A DNA stretch of 64,000 nucleotides from Chloroflexota bacterium (lineage in GTDB: Bacteria > Chloroflexota > Anaerolineae > Anaerolineales > Villigracilaceae). The position numbers and the translations under genes are program-made. Below, in pieces: positions 59,802 through 64,000 of the stretch. Numbering within the stretch: position 1 is the first letter of the stretch; each line of letters begins with the position of its first letter. The notes beneath the pieces were generated by a model. It made no database searches. It was not told the origin of the DNA and was given only the letters and a program-made list of their open reading frames with translations. Location of the stretch: the NCBI GenBank assembly GCA_019873735.1, contig JAIOAQ010000012.1:1-64000 (forward strand). The letters are read 5' to 3'.

Positions 59802-60785
59802 ATGTCTAACACACTTTCTCCTGGGTATGAGTTACGTCCTGCCTGCTGGGACGATGCGCCTGCAGTGCTGGACTTAATGGATCTTGTCTCGGTAACGTTG
59901 GGTGACCCCGCTGGTAGCGGTCTGACCGTAGACGAGTTGCTGAATGAGTGGAGGCTGCCCGGCTTCAACCTGGTTGAGGATACCTGGGTGGTGGTGGCGC
60001 CGGATGGCACGCTGGCAGGTTATGAGGAAATTCTTAATCGTGGCCAGTTTGCCGCCTTGAGCGGTGATGGCTATGTCCATCCGTTGCATACAGGCCGCGG
60101 TATTGGCACGACCATGCTGCGCGCGATGGAAAGACGCGCCCGCGAATTGATGGCCAAGGCTGCTCCTGACTTGCGGGTTTACATACGCAATGGCATGGAG
60201 TTAAAGGATGAAGCCGGCTGCATTTTGCATGAGGAAGAAGGCTATCGTCGGGTGCGCTATTTCTGGCAGATGGAGATTGAATTATACGGCGCCCCCCAAG
60301 AACCGGTTTGGCCGGAGGGCATCCGCCTGCTGCCGCTGCGGGTGGGACAGGATGAATATGCCATGTATGAACTCATGGAAGAGGCCTTCCGAGACCACTG
60401 GGGCCATGTGCCGCGCAGTTTTGATGTCTGGCGGCATCGCACCATCGACGCACCCGGTTACGATCCGTCCCTGTGGTTCATTGCCTGGGACGGGGATCAG
60501 GTTGCGGGCGGGGTCATGAACCGTTACCGCGGTCAGAAAGGCTGGGTGGGAACGTTGGGAGTCCGCCGCCCGTGGCGCAAGCAAGGTTTGGGGCTGGCTC
60601 TCCTATTGCACAGTTTTGGCGAGTTCCACCGGCGCGGGTTTTCTCGCGTTGGCCTGGGCGTGGATGCTGCCAACCTGACCGGGGCCACCCGTCTGTACGA
60701 GAAGGCCGGGATGCATGTTGTTCAGGAGTATGTGCTCTATGAAAAAGAATTGCGTCCTGGCCGGGAAATTGAAGAAGAAACATGA
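59802..60785 (+). CDS. Double-domain GNAT acetyltransferase
   Basis: 327 aa with two GNAT halves. Half 1 (about 1-155) has the loop HTGRGIGTTMLRAMERRARE; half 2 (about 165-315) has VRRPWRKQGLGLALLLHSFG and LGVDAANLTGATRLYEKAGM. The two-domain layout resembles mycothiol synthase MshD and some aminoglycoside or phosphinothricin acetyltransferase relatives; MshD in particular has this order. Mycothiol is not expected in Chloroflexota, so another substrate is likely. A 161-bp gap precedes it. Confidence 0.85.
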   Translation: MSNTLSPGYELRPACWDDAPAVLDLMDLVSVTLGDPAGSGLTVDELLNEWRLPGFNLVEDTWVVVAPDGTLAGYEEILNRGQFAALSGDGYVHPLHTGRGIGTTMLRAMERRARELMAKAAPDLRVYIRNGMELKDEAGCILHEEEGYRRVRYFWQMEIELYGAPQEPVWPEGIRLLPLRVGQDEYAMYELMEEAFRDHWGHVPRSFDVWRHRTIDAPGYDPSLWFIAWDGDQVAGGVMNRYRGQKGWVGTLGVRRPWRKQGLGLALLLHSFGEFHRRGFSRVGLGVDAANLTGATRLYEKAGMHVVQEYVLYEKELRPGREIEEET

Positions 60786-60845
60786 TTGAGGTTGTGCTGT
60801 GCCTGGGAACGCAGCACGCCTTTGAAGCCGGTAAGGAAAATAAAG

Positions 60846-62084
60846 ATGACAGAGATTGCTATTGAAACTACGAAAGAAAGCCGCATTTCGCTGCTAAATG
60901 GGTGGCTGTTGCTATTCATGTTTGCCATGATTCTGGCAAACATCGGCGGGAATATGTATTTTCCCATTTTGCCGCTCTATTTACAGGATCTGAATGCTAC
61001 TGTTCAACAGGTAGGGTTGTTCTTTACCCTTTCGCGCATCATCCCGCTGGCTTTGCAAATTTTGGGCGGTTGGATGTCTGATACCCTGGGCCGCTTGCGC
61101 AGTATTGCCATTGGCAGTATCGGCGGCATGATTGGTTTTGTGTTTATGCTGGTTGCGCCGACCTGGCAATGGCTGCTGGTTGCTATGGCTTTTGGGGCTG
61201 TCTCTGGGGCGCTGGTTGGGCCAAGTTTTGATGCTTTCATTGCTGAAAACTCGGATGAATCCAATCGGGCGCGCGTCTTCGGCATTACCCAGTCGCTGTT
61301 CATGATTGTGGCCGTCATTGGCCCGTTTCTGGGCGGCTGGCTGGCTGATGACTACAGTTTCCGTTTTATGCTTTTGGTGGCTGCCCTGCTGTATTTAGGC
61401 GCGACGATCATTCGCATTGGCATGGCCCGGCGGGCGAGAGAAAGCGAGGAAAAGAAGGCTGAAAAACTGAATTTCTTGGGGCTGAAGGCCAATTTGGGCG
61501 CCGTGTTCGGTATGGTCTTTTCTGGTGGGATCATCACCTGGATCATGATTACCGATGGCGTGCGCGATACGGCTTTTGCCTTGTCCGACAACTTGACGTC
61601 TCTCTACATGGGAGATGTGGCCGGCATGTCCATGAAGCAGATCGGTTTGGTCAACAGTTTGTTCGGTCTGTTCATGATGCTCTTTACCTATCCTGGCGGC
61701 TGGCTGGCCGATAAGAAAGGTGAGCGGATTGGCATTGCTGCAGGCTTTGGGTTGATCGGCCTATCGTTTTTTGTCTTTCTACTGAACAAGGCCACGGTTT
61801 GGATGTTTGGCTTCAGTTGGGCGCTGGCAGGAATTGGCGCTGGTTTGCTCAGCCCGGCTTACTCGTCGCTCATCAGCAAGGCTGTGCCGGAGAAACTGCG
61901 TGGTACGGCTTTTGGCCTGTTCAGCACCAGCCTGGGACTGATCTCTTTGCCCGCTCCGGCGCTGGGCGCTCTGTTGTGGGATAGTTTTAACCCGCGCTTT
62001 CCGTTTATCGTTACGGCTGCGGTGGTGCTGGCGACCATTATCCCGGCCTGGGTGAAATTCAAGTTACCACAGGTTCAAGAGTAA
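60846..62084 (+). CDS. MFS exporter (paralogue 2)
   Basis: 412 aa, 12 helices. Nearly the same text as the transporter at 28906: GNMYFPILPLYLQDLNATVQ, then RIIPLALQILGGWMSDTLGR, GWLADKKGERIGIAAG and TAFGLFSTSLGLISLPAPAL. AAGGA is 9 bases before the chosen ATG; an earlier in-frame TTG is not preferred. Placed last in the methyltransferase/acetyltransferase operon, it is the best candidate for drug or toxin export, coupled to chemical modification by the enzymes upstream. Confidence 0.88.
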   Translation: MTEIAIETTKESRISLLNGWLLLFMFAMILANIGGNMYFPILPLYLQDLNATVQQVGLFFTLSRIIPLALQILGGWMSDTLGRLRSIAIGSIGGMIGFVFMLVAPTWQWLLVAMAFGAVSGALVGPSFDAFIAENSDESNRARVFGITQSLFMIVAVIGPFLGGWLADDYSFRFMLLVAALLYLGATIIRIGMARRARESEEKKAEKLNFLGLKANLGAVFGMVFSGGIITWIMITDGVRDTAFALSDNLTSLYMGDVAGMSMKQIGLVNSLFGLFMMLFTYPGGWLADKKGERIGIAAGFGLIGLSFFVFLLNKATVWMFGFSWALAGIGAGLLSPAYSSLISKAVPEKLRGTAFGLFSTSLGLISLPAPALGALLWDSFNPRFPFIVTAAVVLATIIPAWVKFKLPQVQE

Positions 62085-62089
62085 TTTGA

Positions 62090-62142
62090 GAAGCAGGCAA
62101 CAAGCCTAAAAGAAGAGGCTGGTTGCCTGCTTCGCTGTTTTT
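62090..62142 (+). terminator. Terminator after the exporter
   Basis: GAAGCAGGCAAC (62090-62101) and GTTGCCTGCTTC (62122-62133), with inner AAGCCT/AGGCT pairing, then GCTGTTTTT. Confidence 0.9.
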
Positions 62143-62214
62143 CGATGGTTTTAATGGCCGGACTTCGGGTACAATAAAACAAGAGCATTGCTTTGTCTGG
62201 AAAGGAGATTTGAG

Positions 62215-62550
62215 ATGCAATTGCGTTGTTCTTACTGCCAGACCATGTTTGCGATCAGCCGGGATGAAATGCTCTCGGCTTTGCAGTATGTAACCGAAGA
62301 GGACCTGCTTTATTACGATGCCCATTGTCCTAAGTGCCGGCGTGCCAACCGGGTGGAACGGGCGAAACTCCAGCGCGCCTACCCGAACTGGCAGGAGGTG
62401 CTCAAAGAAAAGGCAAAAGAGGCAGCCAAAACGGAGAAGGAAGCCGCAAAAGCCTTGAAGCAGGAACAATCTGCGGCAGAAGCCGCCTCTGCTTCGCCGG
62501 AAGCATCTGAGCTGCAGGCCAAAACCAAAAAGACGGTAAAGAAGGCGTGA
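62215..62550 (+). CDS. Zinc-ribbon protein with charged coiled coil
   Basis: 111 aa. Cys5-x2-Cys8 (MQLRCSYCQTMF) and Cys38-x2-Cys41 (HCPKCRRANR) form a zinc ribbon; the rest is an Ala/Lys/Glu-rich coiled coil (LKEKAKEAAKTEKEAAKALK). AAAGGAG precedes the ATG by 8 bases and TACAAT at 62170 could be its -10. It overlaps the HAD gene by 4 bp. No specific function known. Confidence 0.75.
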   Translation: MQLRCSYCQTMFAISRDEMLSALQYVTEEDLLYYDAHCPKCRRANRVERAKLQRAYPNWQEVLKEKAKEAAKTEKEAAKALKQEQSAAEAASASPEASELQAKTKKTVKKA

Positions 62551-63173
62551 CGATTCGGGCTGTTTTCTTTGACCTGGGTGGGGTGATTGTCCGCACTGAG
62601 TATCAGGCGCCGCGCGAACGACTGGCACAGCGCCTGGGTTTGAGTTACGAAGACCTGGAGCGGATTGTCTTTGAGAGCAAGTCCAGCCGGCAAGCCTCAT
62701 TGGGAGAAATTGATACCGATACTCACTGGGAAGTGGTTGTCCGCACGCTGGGGTTGCCGCCCGAACAAAAAGAGGCGGTGCGTGCTGAGTTTTTTGCCGG
62801 TGATATCATTGACCGGGATTTAATCGGTTTTCTGCGTTCCCTGCGGCCGGTTTACAAAACCGGGCTGATTTCAAATGCCTGGCCTGACTTGCGCGATTAC
62901 ATTGTCCATCAGGGCTTTGATGATGCTTTTGAGCAGATGATTATTTCGGCCGAGGTGAAGGTGATGAAGCCCGAAGGCAGGATTTATCAAATTGCGCTGG
63001 AGCGGGCGGGGGTGAGGCCAGAGGAAGCCGTCTTTGTGGACGATTTTATTGAGAACGTACGCGGCGCCCAAGCCGTAGGGATGCATGCTCTCCACTTTCG
63101 CGAAACAGCAGAGACGGTGGCTGCATTGCGGGACCTTTTGGGCCTTGCTGGGCCTGAGCGGAAAGCGGCATAG
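62547..63173 (+). CDS. HAD-superfamily hydrolase
   Basis: 208 aa. Motif I FFDLGGVIV with Asp9 (the second usual Asp is Gly, as in the DLGGVI group that often has Asp-x-Gly), motif II SNAW (about 108), Lys in VKVMKPEG (about 130) and motif IV FVDDFIEN (about 167). The group contains haloacid dehalogenase-like and sugar phosphatases (YihX type). The GTG start overlaps the previous stop. Confidence 0.9.
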   Translation: MTIRAVFFDLGGVIVRTEYQAPRERLAQRLGLSYEDLERIVFESKSSRQASLGEIDTDTHWEVVVRTLGLPPEQKEAVRAEFFAGDIIDRDLIGFLRSLRPVYKTGLISNAWPDLRDYIVHQGFDDAFEQMIISAEVKVMKPEGRIYQIALERAGVRPEEAVFVDDFIENVRGAQAVGMHALHFRETAETVAALRDLLGLAGPERKAA

Positions 63174-63212
63174 GGGTTCGCGGTTTGTCGGCTGATGAAT
63201 GCAGATATGGCT

Positions 63213-63249
63213 AAAAAATAAGCCGGGCTTTCAACCCGACTTATTTTTT
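63213..63249. terminator. Bidirectional terminator
   Basis: AAAAAATAAGCCGGG and CCCGACTTATTTTTT form a stem with A- and T-runs on either side, between convergent HAD and jag genes. Confidence 0.85.
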
Positions 63250-63266
63250 AAGGCTGTCAGTGCCGA

Positions 63267-64000
63267 TTACGATTTTTTGGGGATGATGGTTACTTTGCGG
63301 GCGGGTTCTTCGCCGATGCTTTCGGTTGTAACCGCGGGGTGATTGCGCAGTTCCAGGTGAACAATGCGGCGTTCTGCGGCGGTCATCGGTTCTAGCACCT
63401 GGCGGCGCCCGGTTTTGACGGCCTGTTCGGCCATTCGGCGGGCCATGTGGCGCAATTGCCGCTCGCGCCGGGAACGATACCCCTCGACATCCACAATCAG
63501 GTGTACCCACTGTTGGGTTTGCTTGCTCACGATTAGACTGGCAATGTGTTGCAGGGCGTTGAGGGTCTCAGAGCGGCGGCCGATCAGTACGCCCAGGTCA
63601 TCGCCGTGAATATCTACCTGGATGATGGTGCGATTCTCGCGGTCTTTTTCTCCGTAGCGTGCCGCGACTTGCGCGGTCAGGCGTAAGTGATGCAGCAGGG
63701 TGGAGACGGTCTGCTCGGCGAGGGCAAGCATGGGATCTTCTACGGGGGGCGCTGATGCCGGTTTAACGGGAGCCGGCTGCGGCTCTGGAATGGAACCGGA
63801 GGCGGCAGGCGCTTCCTGCAAGTCCGAGGCTTTGACCGTCAGCCGCACGCGCACCTGTCGTCCGCCAAGTCCAAACAGGCCTTTGCTCCCGGCATCCAGA
63901 ACTTCCACTTCTACCGCTTCGGCCGGCAGGCCAAGTTGACTCAGCCCCTGGCTGATCGCCTGTTCGACTGAAGGGGCTATGATTTCAAGCGTGGTTCTTT
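63267..64000 (-). CDS. jag: Jag/KhpB RNA-binding protein, 3' part
   Basis: Starts outside the window; 244 codons are visible. The first residues (TTLEIIAPSVEQAISQGLSQ, then LGLPAEAVEVEVLDAGSKGL) are the Jag_N domain; a Pro/Ala linker follows; then a KH domain with GVLIGRRSETLNALQHIASL (GRRS in place of GRRG) and the R3H domain, RQLRHMARRMAEQAVKTGRR and AAERRIVHLELRNHP. In Firmicutes KhpB binds RNA with KhpA and is linked to cell elongation; the gene usually sits beside yidC/rpmH/rnpA, which should lie to the right. Confidence 0.93.
   Translation of the reverse strand, partial: RTTLEIIAPSVEQAISQGLSQLGLPAEAVEVEVLDAGSKGLFGLGGRQVRVRLTVKASDLQEAPAASGSIPEPQPAPVKPASAPPVEDPMLALAEQTVSTLLHHLRLTAQVAARYGEKDRENRTIIQVDIHGDDLGVLIGRRSETLNALQHIASLIVSKQTQQWVHLIVDVEGYRSRRERQLRHMARRMAEQAVKTGRRQVLEPMTAAERRIVHLELRNHPAVTTESIGEEPARKVTIIPKKS

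Overview
The window looks like a chromosomal segment of a Chloroflexota bacterium, most likely class Anaerolineae. This is inference from gene content and style, not from a marker-gene search. The signs are a GC-rich genome of short operons, T-box-controlled aminoacyl-tRNA synthetases, a SpoVS homologue, DUF2089/SHOCT-like modules, M1-type lipoproteins, lamin-tail proteins and several apparently leaderless promoters. I found no phage, plasmid, transposase or CRISPR array. The mobile-like component is small inverted-repeat elements plus one patch of broken genes near 49.1-49.8 kb.

Layout. 0-8 kb: the edge of a Fur-family gene with a palindromic operator, a Phe T-box leader with pheS-pheT, and metH on the opposite strand carrying repeat-derived in-frame insertions. 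8-11.4 kb: a zinc (or Zn/Mn) uptake operon zur - small CxxC membrane protein - znuA - znuC - znuB, read leftwards, with a Fur/Zur box just ahead of zur. 11.5-26 kb: a UMF1-type MFS transporter; two tandem M1-like lipoproteins; a riboflavin-type reductase, GTP cyclohydrolase II and an SDR; bacterioferritin; a NUDIX hydrolase; thrS (without a TGS domain) behind its own T-box; a sugar nucleotidyltransferase; an aminotransferase; a response regulator and an inositol-monophosphatase-like protein. 26-31 kb: a possible envelope-stress module (small ORF, DUF2089, VGGD-repeat protein, SHOCT-like membrane protein, MFS pump, SHOCT-like protein) behind a strong promoter with two overlapping TTGATATT palindromes. 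31-38.6 kb: a TetR/epimerase pair, a PEBP lipoprotein, a metallophosphoesterase and a DUF4129-MoxR-DUF58 operon. 38.6-49 kb: a FabL-type enoyl reductase, a GAF-GGDEL protein, a helicase-associated protein, a KBL/AONS enzyme, a four-repeat lamin-tail exoprotein, SpoVS and small membrane proteins. 49-50.1 kb: gene debris and two tRNAs (Ile2-CAU type and Gly-UCC).

50.1-55.2 kb holds an Rrf2 regulator followed by a Pst-like ABC transporter and a TauE/SafE permease. The regulator promoter and the transporter promoter share a nearly identical 29-bp site. Together with changes in the oxyanion-binding motif of the binding protein and in the ATPase signature, this suggests an Rrf2-controlled transporter for a sulfur oxyanion or another non-phosphate anion. 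55.3-57.4 kb: ICMT-like, OsmC and polyprenol-kinase-like genes.

57.4-62.1 kb is the other striking locus: a 30-codon upstream ORF, then two near-identical tandem terminators, then a methyltransferase, three GNAT acetyltransferase genes (one double-domain) and an MFS exporter. This is the architecture expected of an attenuation-controlled stress or antibiotic-response operon. The window closes with a zinc-ribbon protein, a HAD hydrolase and the 3' part of jag/khpB.

The 26-30 kb and 57-62 kb operons carry closely similar MFS pumps behind different control devices. A family of about 115-bp palindromic elements with CCCTCCCGCAGGT arms occurs three times (16.1, 26.0 and 43.7 kb), each time at the end of a gene. 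All functional names rest on reading motifs by eye; no database search was run.
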